Below are positions 1-12,317 of a stretch of 64,000 nt of DNA, piece by piece. Each line of letters opens with the position of its first letter. Within the stretch, counting starts at the first letter, position 1. This DNA is from Eucommia ulmoides (taxonomy: Eukaryota > Streptophyta > Magnoliopsida > Garryales > Eucommiaceae). The translations under genes and the position numbers were made by a program. The notes beneath the pieces were generated by a model that saw only the letters and a program-made list of their open reading frames with translations, made no database searches and was not told where the DNA came from. The stretch lies in the NCBI GenBank assembly GCA_016647705.1, contig CM028335.1, positions 23,228,905 to 23,292,904 on the forward strand, given 5' to 3'.

Positions 1-109
1 AAATTAACTAACAATTCATTTTAAAACAATATATTAAAATTTTCATTTAAATTTTATTTTAATTTATAATGAAATTGAAAAATCTGTATCGGCTACGTAT
101 TTGTTACAA

Positions 110-212
110 ATTAAACTCGTGAGAATATGGCCATGGTAGAAGCAAAAAAGATTTTTTTTTTGCTTCTGCCATGGCCATATTCTTGGCTATGTTCTTCTTT
201 CACGAGTTTAAT
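110..212. repeat. Near-perfect inverted repeat (hairpin/foldback)
   Basis: Two pairs of arms fold on one axis. The outer arms, 110-122 and 200-212, are exact reverse complements of 13 nt. The inner arms, about 123-149 and 154-182, pair through GAATATGGCCATGG and the following AGAAGC plus an A/T run, with a single G:U-compatible mismatch and a loop of only a few bases. The right arm carries an unpaired 17 nt bulge (183-199). This could be a small foldback or MITE-like element, or a hairpin RNA source. No TSD was identified. Confidence 0.7.
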
Positions 213-413
213 TAATTAAAAAAACATGCACTTTAGCCCCTTAAAGTTTGACAAATTAGAAAAATTTAAAATAGTAAACTTATATAAAATAATATTTGAA
301 AATATAAATTTTATTTATCAAATATATTTAACGAATTTAAGTTGTTAAAAATACATAACTGATGCAGGTTTTTAATTTTTTTATTTTTTCTTGTGAAATG
401 ATAGCCTCTTGAA

Positions 414-967
414 ATGGATTACGTTCGATTGTTATTGTATTGGGGAGGTAGAATATTGGAAGGTACCGAATTCGGGGTTTGTTACAGTACATCAACTGTA
501 AAATCTTTGGTTGTCCGTAGGGGAACAACCTTAAATGAATTAATCGAGATGCTAAAACCGTGTGTTCTTGAGGATAGGGCTACTGGAAACTTGATACTGA
601 AGTGTAGGATGTCGATGGCTCTGTTCGGGGCGAATTATAAATATACATTACTTTCTATCGGGGATGACTCAGCATTAAACCAAGTGCTTGAGTTACCTCT
701 TTACATACCATCATTTTTTGCTGTTGAGGTGTATGTAGAGGTAAAATGAGCATTTGATGATGGTCCCAATTTTCCCCCCAAAGTGATCATTTTACGAACT
801 TAATGACTCAGAGTTTTAATCCGTACAGTACCTAATCTGAAGGGCAATATCAAGCAGTCTAGTGTAATTACATCGTACTACCCTCTTATATTCCAGAACA
901 AGATCATTCCCACAGTACTCCCATACCGCACCCCCAATTACTTGAGTCTAATTACACTGTCCCCACT
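414..967 (+). pseudogene. MULE-like transposase N-terminal ORF, interrupted
   Basis: An ATG at 414 opens 111 codons beginning MDYVRLLLYWGGRI and ending in a VEVYVEVK-like strand at 749. The layout (hydrophobic strand, WGG, charged helix, final EVYVEV strand) resembles the PB1-like N-terminal domain found before plant MuDR-type transposases and related proteins. I infer this from pattern memory only. Downstream sequence keeps short coding-like stretches such as YIPEQDHSHS (about 889-918) up to the LTR element at 968. A very similar peptide, YITEQDHSHS, resumes at about 6316 on the other side. No transposase catalytic region is visible in the window, so this is a fragment or a decayed gene. It could also be another PB1-domain gene. 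Confidence 0.4.
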
Positions 968-2622
968 TGTACGACGAAAGGATTCTACTATCCTTCACGT
1001 ATATGACTACTTGCAAGTGTACGAGGTCAAAGTTTTAGTATAGTGTGATCGTGAAAGATCGGGTTATCGTATCCACAGGGATTGGTGTCGTTACTATCGA
1101 ATACCACGTTTGTCGTGACCTAACTTTATCTAGGCGAAAAACAAATGTATTTAATTAATTAAACTAATACTAACATATCCTAAATTAACTACACTAATAT
1201 ACTAATATGTTTTAGGGTAAAGAATTGCCTAGGGATTAACATGTTTACAAATACATGTTCGATTTCGATTTACTCACGTTTATGGTGTTCGACTTATTTG
1301 ATAACCTCGGTACGTAAACTCCACCGCCACCTTTCCTAAGTGTAAGATGGGGGAATACATGATTTCGATTCAACGAAGAAGTCCCCCTCAATGTCTTAAC
1401 GACCCTAGGTCACGTGAGTCTCGCCCAACGTCATTGATTGCACATAGTCCAACTCTCTCTCGGGTTATTGGATCGTACGTTGAATTTACCCTATCGACAA
1501 TCTCCGTTCTAAAACTCCTTTGCCACCTCTCCCGAGTGTAAGACGGGGGATATAACGCAACTTCAAGTCAATGAAGAAGTCCCCCTCAACGTCTTAACGA
1601 CCCTAGGTTGCGTGAGTCTTGCCCCAACGTCATCGATTGTCCATGATTCAAACCCCAACCAGGTAATAGAATCGTGGTGTTTGTTTACCCTAATTTGAAT
1701 CCGGGGTTTGTCAAAATCCTGTATTCTCCATTTATCAATCTAGGCATGATAAACAAAAAATACGATAAATACAATCAAACTACGAAGAACAATCACAAAC
1801 GAAACACCAAAATCATCCAAATAACGTATTTATAAATTATATGTTAATCCCTATACAATCCATGTTTAGCTATGGCCTTAGCCACATTTACAATGAAACA
1901 ACAAGAAAAACATTCTCACATGATCCTAATATAAATAAATAAGGAAAAAACAATTGAAGAACTTAGCCTCGTTCGAAGATAAACCGCTAAGAACGCTCAA
2001 TGATCGATTCACCGTCTTCTCCACTTCGGGATGTGAGCTCCACCTCTAAAACTCCTAAAACCTAGCCTAAATATGGCCTAAGGTTCCCAAATAGCCAGGG
2101 GGTTCAAGAAAGAGGGAGAGGGGATGATATTTATAGCCAAAATATCTCAAAATATCTAAATAAATATCAAGGCTGTGCAAAGGGTTTCCGACTAGGCGAA
2201 GGAATTTCCGCCTAGGTGGAGTTAGGTCGTTTCGGATGATCACCTAGGTGGTTAAGTAGGTGGTGGACGTGGAAGAACATTCTTCTGGATTTTCGCCTAG
2301 GCGGAGGAATTTTCGCCTAGGTGGTGGGCTGTCAGTAGCCTATCTTTGATTTCTCTGCTGGATTTCTGCCTAGGCGATGGTCTGGATGCCTCGGCGGTGG
2401 GCCTGTTTCATAATTTAGCCTCCGAGCTTGTTTATCCACCGTAACTTCGTGCGCTTTTGGTTCAATCTCATCGTTTTCACTTCAGTTTCCTATCTTTTTG
2501 CCCCACACACCTTATTTATACAAAAAGTAATAAAACTAATTCAAACATAATAAAATAATATATAAACGCTCAAAAACAAACTTAATTCGGTTTGGACATA
2601 CGTAGGTAGATCATACCTATCA
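968..2622 (-). repeat. 3' LTR of the LARD-like element
   Basis: This is a direct copy of 4601-6307 with scattered, mostly transition differences and small indels. It ends TG/CA. It includes a TATA box on the minus strand (2129-2136) and a cluster of CCTAGG-centred palindromes upstream of it in the sense of transcription. Confidence 0.85.
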
Positions 2623-2634
2623 AATACCCCCAAA
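2623..2634 (-). promoter_or_regulatory. Polypurine tract
   Basis: The minus strand TTTGGGGGTATT abuts the left LTR, as expected for the plus-strand primer of reverse transcription. Confidence 0.6.
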
Positions 2635-4576
2635 CTTGGAATTTAGCTAGTCCTCGAGCCAAACACACATACTAAAATGAAAATATACAAACGAATTAAA
2701 TAACAAACAACCTAAAAACAATCTAAACATAAATACATGCGAGTTTTAATTTATTCTAATGGCCTATTTATTTTTGTCCCTCAACAACCGCCAATCATAT
2801 CGAGTTCAGGCGGTAACACACACCATGTGATGTTCTAGATTTTCGACATGCAATAATGGTGAACTCTATTCTAGATCATATAAACGTGTTAGTACGAGAC
2901 TCAATAATATAACTATACAACGACCGGATTGGATTACCCCCCAACGAAAGTCATGACGTAGACCGTAAAGGACTAGGATTTTCATAAGCTTGATTGGGGG
3001 TCCACTCTCCACTAATGTAGGTTTAGTAGTTCAAAAAGATTAGAAGGACTTGGTGCAGTTTGGAATATTTGGCCAAGGGTATTTCGAAATAGAAAACGGG
3101 TTAACGTTGCTAACTTAACGTTACCCAAGGCTTAATGCTTGGCACATTCACTCTCGAACCCCTATATAAAAATTGGAAACAATTCTGAACAAGCAACTTA
3201 AGACCGACGTACTCACTTGTCAAAAAAAATGGAAATAAAAATCGTATTTACATTTGATTCTTTTTTTTTTCTATTTTTTTTTCTTTTCTTTTCAACGAAC
3301 ACATTCCCAAACTTATTTGATTATCACAATTGAAGGGGTGTGTGAAATACAAACGAAAAATAACAAGTGAGTACTCGAATACCGAAGCAATTGGAAGTTC
3401 GCCCTAAACCCAACCACTCACATCAAGTAGCATTTGTAACTGCTAACTTGATTCACTCAAATGTGCCTTTAAATTCAGTGATTAAGGTTTGGAAAAAAAT
3501 CTACTGGCTAGGGTATTTGTTTATGTGTTCAGAATTGAATTTGCATTTAGGCTTTCGACAAGGTAACGAGGGGTAATGATTTAACAAGGTTGGCTTAAAA
3601 AGGCTTAAGCAAGAAAATGAATGCCTAAATTATGTCTTCCGAATTACCTCGCCTAGGATTTCTCCTCAAGCTTCCCCTCAATCAAGTTCTAGAATCCTTA
3701 ATGTGTCATGAATTTGACTAATCGATAATAGTCCTCTAATCATATGAATAGAAATACATTGAGTGTATGTGCTCGTGCAAATTAGGATCTACAATAATTT
3801 TTACCAAAAAGTATAGTCAAGCACACAGAATCACACATGCATGGGTATTACCCTTGACCTCGAAAACAACCAGGGGTAATTTTCATCATCGGGTAACGGC
3901 TCGGATGAACACAAAACTCAGCATGCAACACAACAACACAAAAACATAAATACATTCTAACCTAAACACATATGCACACAAGAAAACAATAACACATAAA
4001 CTAACATACTACATACTACACATTACTTTCGAATTCAAAACAGATAGTGTTCTCAGTGATCCCAATCATCAATCTCAACATATGAAATTTAAAGTATGCT
4101 GACGAAGGGTGTTTAGAACACTTACCTGGGAGGCGAGAGGATCTTGCATCCCATTCAAGTCAGATGTAACGGATTTAACTTATTTGACCTTGGGTTGCCT
4201 CCCAAGAAGCGCGTGGTTTAATGTCCTCGGCCCGACATTTTCAGAATGCCCTCAAGATTGGCGAAGTTTTGCTTTGGATGGCTCAATCTTTTAGCGAAAC
4301 ACCTCACCGGCTTATGTGCTTGGCTAAGCAACATAAAACAACTTGGAATCCCATCGAAAGGGATGCATCAATACCCAACGATCTAATATCGCCACGTACG
4401 CTACATAAGAAACAAAAACAAAACTACAAACAAAATTATACACAAAGAAATGCCTAAAGTAAAATTAAGTCATGTATACACAATATCGACAATAAATGAC
4501 AAAACACAATCTCCGGCAATCGTTACCAAAAAATTGGTGGTGATCGCCAGAAACAGTGAATTCGCCTAACGACCAA

Positions 4577-4594
4577 TCCTCGGCAACGGCGCCA
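4577..4594 (-). promoter_or_regulatory. Primer-binding site matching tRNA-Asp
   Basis: The minus strand reads TGGCGCCGTTGCCGAGGA, complementary to the 3' end of plant tRNA-Asp apart from one position. It starts 6 bp from the LTR border. It is not a tRNA gene, because only the 3' 18 nt are represented. Confidence 0.85.
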
Positions 4595-5760
4595 AAAACT
4601 TGTATGGTGAAAGGATTCTACTATCCTTCGTGTATATGACTACTCGCAAGTGTATGAGGTCAAAATTTTAGTATAGTCTAATCGTGAAAGATCGGGTTAT
4701 CATATCCATAGGCATTGGTGTCGTTACTATCGAATATCATGTTTGTCGTGACCTAACTTTATCTAGGCAAAAAACAAATGTATTTAATTAATTAAACTAA
4801 TACTAATATATCCTAAATTAACTACACTAATATACTAATATGTTTTAGGGTGAAAAATTGCCTAGGGATTAACATGTTTACAAATACGTGTTCGATTTCG
4901 ATTTACTCACATTTACGGTGTTCGCCCTATTTGACAACCTCAGTACGTAAACTCCACCGCTATCTCTCCTGAGTGTAAGACGGGAGAATACATGACTTCG
5001 AGTTAACGAATGAGTCCCCATAACCGTCTTAATGACCCTAGGTCACATGAGTCTCGCCCGACGTTATTGATTGCACACAATCCAACTCCTTCCCGGGTTA
5101 TTGGATCGTGCGTTGTATTTACCCTATCGACAATATCCGTTCTAAAACTCCCTCGCCACCTCTCCTAAGTGTAAGACGGGGGATATAACGCAACTTTGAG
5201 TCAATGAACAAGTCCCCCTCAACGTCTTAACGACCCTAGGTCGCGTGAGTCTTGCCTCAACGTCATCGATTGTCCATGATTCAAACCCCGACCGCATTAT
5301 AGAATCGTGGTGTTTGTTTATCCTAATCCAAATTTGGGGTTTGTCAAAACCCCGTATTCTCCATTTATCATTCTAAGCATGATAAACAAACAATACAATA
5401 AATACAATCAAACTACGAAGACCAATCACAAACGAAACACCGAAATCATCCAAACAACGTATTTATAAATTATATGTTAATCCCTATACAATCCATGTTT
5501 AGCTATGGCCTTATCTACATTTACAATGAAACAACAAGATAAACATGCTCACATGATCCTAAGATAAATAAATAAGGAAAAAACAATTGAAGAACTTAGC
5601 CTCGTCTGAAGATAAACTATTCAGAACGCTCAATGATCGATTCGCTGTCTTCTCCACTTCGGGATATGAGATCCACCTCTAAAACTTCTAAACCCTAGCC
5701 TAAATATGGCCTAAGGTGCCCAAATGGCGAGGGGGTTCAAGAAAGGAGGAGAGGGGATGA

Positions 5761-5768
5761 TATTTATA
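5761..5768 (-). promoter_or_regulatory. TATA box in LTR
   Basis: TATAAATA on the minus strand lies within the 5' LTR about 540 bp from its start. The same motif occurs at 2129-2136 in the other LTR, so it predates insertion. It is the likely core promoter of the element. Confidence 0.6.
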
Positions 5769-5814
5769 GCCTAAATATCTCAAAATATCTAAATATATAT
5801 CAAGGTTGTGCAAA

Positions 5815-6085
5815 GGGTTTCCGCGTAGGCGAAGGAATTTCCACTTAGGTAGAGTTAGGTCAGTTTGGCTGATCGCCTAGGCAGTGAAGTAGGCAGTGGA
5901 TGTGGAAGAACATTCTGCTAGATTTCTGCCTAGGCGGAGGAATTTTAGTCTAGGCGGTGGGCTGTCAGTAGCCTATCTTTGATTTCTCTACTGGATTTTT
6001 GCCTAGGCGGAGGAATTTCTACCTAGGCGGTGGTCCGTCAATAATATTTGCTCTTTTCTCAGCTTCTTCACCACCTAGGTGGTGG
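5815..6085. repeat. Cluster of CCTAGG-centred palindromes in the LTR
   Basis: Repeated units related to CGCCTAGGCGGAGGAATTT, each nearly palindromic, occur several times here and at about 2180-2400 in the other LTR. They lie between the LTR start and its TATA box on the transcribed strand, the position of U3 enhancers. Confidence 0.7.
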
Positions 6086-7467
6086 TCCTGTTTTATAATT
6101 TAGCCTTCGAGCTTATTTATCCACCGTAACTTCATCCGCTTTTGGTTCGATCTCATCGTTTTCACTTCAGTTTCCTATCTTTTTGCCCCACACACCTGAT
6201 TTATACCAAAAGTAATAAAACTAATTAAAACATAATAAAATACTATATAAACGCTCGAAAACTAACTTAATTCGGTTTGGAAATATGTAGGTAGATCACA
6301 CCTATCACCACCCCCTATATTACAGAACAAGATCATTCTCATAGTATGATCGACCGTGATCATGGCACCAGCTCTGCTCTTCCACATTTCCATTATTTTC
6401 CGAGTAGTTTACTGCAAGAGAACACACGTTGTTAATCCTAAGATTTTAATGGACAATTAAAGGTTGATGTTTTTTATGGAACTAATGATTTTATTGAGTA
6501 TTTTAGTTTATTAGTTCCAGTGATGAAAATGATCATGAAGATATTGTGGCAATGCCAAAGATGATGACAAAGATGATGAAAGATTAAGAGTTTGAAGAAA
6601 TTGAAGAATCTAGAGAAAACAACTCAGATTAAATTCTAACTCTTAATATCCCAATTAGGATCACACATAACACAAAATGATTTTTATAAATATGTGTTTT
6701 TTTATAGGATCCTTGTTAGTTAAGTTATTTGCTCCTATGTGTAATTGAAAAAGAAATATTGATAATTAATTAAAATTGAATTTAAGAATCTAGTAGAGCT
6801 AACTGAGAAAAGAAATCGGTTAAATGGGAGAAAACGTTGAAGAAAATGGATTAAAAATGAATTTAGAAGAGGTTCCCCACATTGACAAGTCGACAGGTTA
6901 GTCGATCGGAGCATAGAAGGTGAAGTTGCTGAATCTCTCGGTCGGTAGGTAGGTCGACCTAAGCTTAAATGGTGAACTCTCTGAATCGATCAGTCGACAG
7001 GGAGGTCGACTTGTAACCAAAGGTGAAACTCTCTGAATCTCTAGGTCCATAGATAGGTCGATTGATGGCCGAAGAATATTTGTCTTGGCTACATCCTGAA
7101 TTGATCAGTCGACAGGTGACCCTTGGTTAATCGACTTATGGGACTGTTTCAGGATTTTGTGGAATTCCGAATTTTATTCTAAAAGTAGCCATTACTAGCC
7201 CTTTTTTTGTTAGGATCTCTGAGATATCTTAGGAATCTAAAGTGTTTTTAGTTATTCAAATGATATCTAAGTATTCCTATAGATATGGTTCGAGTATTTT
7301 CGATGTTTCTCAATTTGGTATGTATAATTCTTTCAATCCTATTTAATTATGTTTGAAGAAAAATTTTGAGAGACTTAATTGAAAGTTTTAAAAGATATTT
7401 TTAAGTGAATTATATCATAAATGAATCATTATGATATAGAGGGTCTATTGGTGCAATTAAATATCAT

Positions 7468-9523
7468 TGTTGATCCTAAGATTTTGATGAACAATTAAGT
7501 ATTGATGTTTTGGTAGAACTAATATTTTATTGAGTGTTTCAGTGATTTAAAGTTTCAGTAATAAAGATATCAAATTGAATGGATGCTAAATGAATATATT
7601 AAGATGATGAAGAAGTATTAAGAGTTTGAAGAAATTAGGGAAAACAACCCAGGTGAATTTTAACTCTTAATATCCTATTTAGGAACACACACATGGCACA
7701 AAATGAATTTTATCTTTTATGTGTATTTTCGTTAAGTGAAATTATTTTCTTATATGTGAATTGAAGAAAAATAATCTTGAATGACTAAAATGAAATATAA
7801 GAATATTAGTGGAGCTTATTTAAGAGAAAAAATGGATTAAGGGGCAAGATTGTAAAAGAAAGTAAGTAAAAAACGAGATCAGAGAAAAGATCCAGAAGGG
7901 AGCAGTCGACTGAAGAGTCGAACGGCCAATGGTGGCTAAACTCTCTGAATTGAAGAGTCAACCGATAGGTCGACCGGTGAAAACAACCAAACTCTTTGAA
8001 TCGAAAAGTCGATCGAGCGGTCGACTGATGAACTGCATGAACTACTTCCAGAATCTTCCAGTCGACTGGGCAGTTGACTGAATGCACCGTTTCAGGACAC
8101 TATTTGATCCGAGTTTAAATCCAAAAGTAGCCATTTTTTGTTAGGATTTGAGAGAGATTTAATGGATATTATCTATATTTAAGATATGGTTCATATACTA
8201 ATTAAATCCTTTTAATATGGTTCATTAAATATTAATGTTTCTCAAATTGGTACTTGAAATAGATTCTATACTAATTTATTTTGATTGTGAAATACTTTAG
8301 GGGTTTAATTGAGAGATTTGAAAGATGTTTTTAAGTGAAATTGAACCTAAATGAAGTTCTTATGTTATAAGGGGTCTATAAGAGCTTTTTATTGTCATGA
8401 CACTTGTAAATTAGCCGTTAGAAGGCTGATTACATGTTCCTTTAAATAGACCTGCGAATTTTATTAGAAAAGCTAATAATTCTAATCATTTTATGTCATT
8501 TTGAGAGAGCTTTTATAAGATTTAGTAATCTACGTTATTGTGAGTTACTCTAAGAGTGATTTTGATAATCAATTGCGATAAATTTTTGCTGATACTGGAT
8601 TTGAAACTACATTGTTCTAATAATTATTTCTGTGGATTCCGGGTGAGATCTTTCCATATTGCTTGCTGCTTGTTTATTATTTTATATTTGAAAATTGATC
8701 TTAGAAATTGTTTCTGATTTTTTAAGAAAATATTTTTATAAACAATTTCTTAAATCTGATTACGTGCTCCAATTTGCTACCCATATTCTTGTTAAAATCA
8801 GATTTTTGTATCTCACATATTTCTATCACTAGTTGAGATATTAATCGAGTTATTATTTATCTGGGGTGGTAGAAGCTCCGAGTGAGATTTTCTTCCTATC
8901 AATTTTTGTATTAGTGAGTTGTGACGGGTTAAATACCATTTGGGATATTTAACCAAGGGTAGTTGGGTTCCAGTCTCTTCATGTAAAGAGATTGAGGTAT
9001 TAATTCTTCTTCAATAGAATTCGTGTGAGTAATTTGTAAAGGTTCCATCATTACCTGGTAAAAGAATAGTTGGAGTGTTTGTGAGAGGTTTTGATTCTTG
9101 AGCCTTAGTGTTAAAAATAATTAGGTTATTCTTTAGCTTGCAAAAAGTAGAGGTTCTTCCTTAGTTTGGGAAAAGGATATTGTAAAGGTTGATTCTGAGC
9201 TTGTAAAAGAATCGGTGTGTGGGTTTGGTTCCTACCTTTAAAGGCATCTTGAGAATTAGTGGATGTGAATCTCCATGGGGCTCGGAGGACTGGACTAGCT
9301 AAGAGTAGCTTGGTGAACCAAGATATATCTTGGTGTGCTGCATTGTTAATTTGTTTATTTTTGCTGTTTGGGTGTGCACGTAAATTAATTATAATTTTGC
9401 TGTGGTATAAAGATAATAATTGATTTAGGCATAAAATTAATTATTTGATTTATTCAATTTTTATTCTGATATATTTTAATTACCCAATTCACCTCCCCTC
9501 TTGGGTATTCTATTGGGCTAACA
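7468..9523 (+). mobile_element. Solo LTR (copia family), nested in a related LTR
   Basis: The LTR starts TGTTGATCCTAAG and ends GGGCTAACA. Flanking pentamers are ATCAT (7463-7467) and GTCAT (9524-9528), a TSD with one transition. Comparison with the copy at 23198-39794, which is uninterrupted at this position (AAATGTCATGACA near 37468), shows the pre-insertion site. No internal domain is left, so it arose by LTR-LTR recombination. Confidence 0.85.
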
Positions 9524-10690
9524 GTCATGATTAATGAGAACTAACCGTTGGAGGGCTTGTTTTATTTTCTTTTATATAGACCTGCGTTTTTTCGCATTTG
9601 AGAGATACATCTAGAGAATTATTCTGAGTTATACAACTTTTGAGCTTTCTAAGAGTAATCATATTGATTGAATTGTGAGATCTTTACTGAGAGTTATTCT
9701 TGAGAAATATTTGTTGTGGATTATTGCTACTACCAATCTGAAGTTTAATTGCTATCTCTAATCATTATTTTTTCGGTAGAATCCTAGTGAGATATTTCCA
9801 ATTTACTTTCTATTAATTGTTGCTTGATTATATTTGTTATTTGGAATTTGATCTTTAAAATTGTTTTCTGATTGTTTATTGAAAAATATTTCTAAAACAA
9901 TTTCTTGAGAAAATCTGATTACGTGCTCAATTATGTGCTACGCAATTTTTGTTTAAAATCAGATTTTGAATATCTCAATTTTCTATCACTAGTTTTTGGA
10001 TATTAATTGAGTTCTAATTTATTAGGGGTAGTAGAAGTTTCGAGTGAGAAAAATCTCTTATCAATTTGTAATTGGTGAGTTGAGTGACAGATTGAATACT
10101 ATTGGGAGTATTTAATCAAAGGGTAGCTGATTTCAATCTCTTCTTGTAAAGAGATTGAGGTAGTAATTCTTCCTTGATTGAATTGATTTGTGAGCAATTT
10201 TTTAACGGTTCAATCCTTATCGGGTAAAAGGATATTTGGAGTGTTTGTGAGGTTTTGATTCTTTAGCCTAAGGTAGAAAAAGAATTAGGTTATTCTTGAA
10301 ACTGTAAAACGTAGAAGTTATTCATGAGCCTGTGAAAATAAAGTTGTAAAGGTTGATTCTGAGCCTGCAAAAAGAATCATTATGAGGGTTTGGTTCCTAC
10401 CTTTAAAGGAACCTTGAATTTAGTGGGTGCGACTCTCCATGGAGCTCGGGGGACTGGATTAGCCAAGAGTAGCTTGGTGAACCAGTATAAATTTCTGGTG
10501 TGCTGCTATTTTTTATTATTTATTTTTGTTATTTGGTGTGCACCTAGTTGATATTATATTTTTGATGTTATATAAAGATAATAATTAATTTAGGATTAAA
10601 ATTAATTATTTGATTTTTTGAAGTATTTTTCTCTGATAATGTTTTATCTATCCAATTTACCCCCCTCTTGGGTAGCTCACTAGACCAACA

Positions 10691-10704
10691 ATTGACATCA
10701 GAGC
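10691..10704 (+). promoter_or_regulatory. Degenerate initiator-Met tRNA PBS
   Basis: ATTGACATCAGAGC directly follows the LTR end. It differs from the usual TGGTATCAGAGC iMet PBS at two positions. Confidence 0.65.
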
Positions 10705-10749
10705 TGGTTTTAGCTCGATATACTTCACAGTATAGCTAAATACGATCAC

Positions 10750-11745
10750 ATGGAGTGTCTTGATTTTGAAGTTATGTGTACTACTGTTGATTCTACTTCT
10801 TCTAATAGTTATTGTTCTACTCTTGAGACTGATATAATTTGCAATGATGAGAATGCAGATAAGGCTATTGAGATGCTTATTGCTCTTACGTATGTTTTTT
10901 GAAAAGAGAATTTTAAACTAGAGCAAAAAATTGCAACTCTTGAAAATAAGAAGTTTAGTATTGTCAAATCTCTCAAGAAAAAGAATTTGGACAAATATTT
11001 TGAAACTGTTGAGTTTAAAAATGCTTTATCTGAAATTAGTAAGTTGTGTGAGAAAATTGAGTCTTTTGAGGATGAGATTGAAATTTTGAAAAATGATTTT
11101 TATGATCTTCAACAGAATGAATTTAAAAGGAAAAATCTTGAAACCTTGAATGAGACCTTGAGCATTGAATTGGACAATACAAGGTGTGAGCTTGATAGAG
11201 CTCGTGTCAAAATCCATTCTGCTAAAAATGAGTGCCAAATTTTAAGAGTGATATTGAATTTATACATAAAAAGAATTTTGGTCTACAGGTAAACGTTAGC
11301 ACTAATGAGCGATTACTTGAGAAGACTCAAAATGAGCTTAAAAAAGTAATGGATAAATTTAAGGATGTTGAGAGTACCAAACCTGTTGAAAAACTAATAG
11401 TTACTAAGTTGTTTCTCAAAATCGCAAACAATATTATACTCCCGTACGAAACACTGACTATTCAAAGAAGCGTGCTAACAGTATTAAGTATTTTTATTGT
11501 GGCAAGTTTGGTCATTATGAAAAGTCTTGTTATTTATTACATGGTTACCTTGTCGGATCCAGAAACAATTGGACACTAAAAAGAGAAAATTTTGGTGGAG
11601 TCAAAGGATACCAAGTCAGAAATTAGTAATCCACCAATGGTACACATACCACTTGCTCCCAAAGATGATCAATGTAGTAAAAAAAAATTAAAGTTTAAGT
11701 TTATTAATTTTGTTAGGAAGACTGAGCCTATTCATTTTGAAATTT
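10750..11745 (+). pseudogene. Copia gag remnant, coiled coil and zinc knuckle
   Basis: An ATG at 10750, 46 bp after the PBS, opens a lysine/glutamate-rich coiled-coil protein. An in-frame TGA lies at 10900-10902, the frame continues to a stop near 11292, shifts once near 11235 (11232-11579 is the next open frame) and shifts again before a zinc knuckle at about 11489-11527. That knuckle reads YFYCGKFGHYEKSC: the first Cys of the CCHC set is Tyr (TAT at 11489-11491). The Leu-His-Gly-Tyr stretch that follows and the coiled coil are typical of Sirevirus-type gag. At least one stop and two frameshifts make it non-functional. Confidence 0.65.
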
Positions 11746-12016
11746 AGATGTTCGTGATATATGTGTATGTGTGTGTTTAAATGTGTGAGTAATTAAATTT
11801 TTATAAAATATATGTGGATCAAAATAAGAGGTAAACAATTGAGCTAAGTTGATCAAATTAGGATTTGAATGCACTAAAAGTCAAACAGTTCAGAATGGTC
11901 AGTCGACTGATAATGGTTCATCAGTCGACCGACAGTAACAGGCTGGAAAATAGAGAGAGGCATTGCATTCATCTGGCAACCGACTCTAAGTTGGCAGTCG
12001 ACTGGTCGTTACGGGA

Positions 12017-12024
12017 TATAAATA
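12017..12024 (+). promoter_or_regulatory. Candidate TATA box
   Basis: TATAAATA lies about 300 bp upstream of the ATG at 12318, followed by a C/T-rich leader. Just upstream are several GTCGAC-containing motifs like those in the copia LTRs. It is probably the promoter of the transposon-derived ORF that follows. Confidence 0.4.
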
Positions 12025-12317
12025 CCCTTGACTCATTTATTTCATTTCATCTGAATCTAAAACCCGCTTCTCTTCAAAACCCTTTCTTTCCCAAGTCTAT
12101 TAACTCCTAAATCTCACAAAAGCAGTTTATTTTGGTTTGGATTTGAAGATCTTTGGGTCAGATCTGAAGGCCTAGGACTTGGATTCAAGATTTGGTAACT
12201 GTTTCCTTCGAAAAAAAGGTTGGTTCTCTCTCTATTCTCTAGGGTTTCAATTGGTTCTATGATTAGGCTCAATTTCTTGAGTTATCTTGGTTGATTTGTT
12301 TTAAATTTGTGTGAAAA

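Larger units (their letters stand above)
968..6307 (-). mobile_element. Non-autonomous LTR retrotransposon (LARD-like) with tRNA-Asp PBS
   Basis: Two long direct repeats (968-2622 and 4601-6307) begin TGTA and end CTATCA. They flank about 2 kb of internal DNA with no recognisable gag or pol. Flanking pentamers are CCACT (963-967) and CCACC (6308-6312), a TSD with one mismatch. On the minus strand the PBS (4577-4594) lies just inside the right LTR and a purine tract (2623-2634) just inside the left, so the element reads leftwards. The internal region keeps the GTTGCCTCCCAAGAAGCGC stretch (about 4194-4212) that I recall from many plant elements. It lacks coding capacity and would need proteins from a partner. 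Confidence 0.85.
4601..6307 (-). repeat. 5' LTR of the LARD-like element
   Basis: This is the partner LTR, adjacent to the PBS. It is slightly longer than the left copy, in part because it has an additional CCTAGG-type unit around 6000-6035. The minus-strand TATA box is at 5761-5768. Confidence 0.85.
6430..11760 (+). mobile_element. Ty1/copia (Sirevirus-like) element, 5' part only
   Basis: A 5' LTR (6430-10690, TGTTAATCC...CCAACA) is interrupted by a related solo LTR (7468-9523). It is followed by a PBS and a coiled-coil gag, after which the element is lost at about 11.75 kb. No pol genes or 3' LTR follow in the window. A coiled-coil-rich gag with a zinc knuckle and about 2.2 kb LTRs fits the Sirevirus lineage (inference). 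Without the nested copy the LTR is about 2.2 kb. Confidence 0.7.

Noticed and set aside
4577-4594. tRNA-Asp gene
   Set aside because: Only the 3' terminal 18 nt are present and they sit at an LTR border, so this is a PBS.
7806-8087. 93-residue minus-strand ORF
   Set aside because: Lies wholly inside a solo LTR and reflects its GTCGAC-rich segment.
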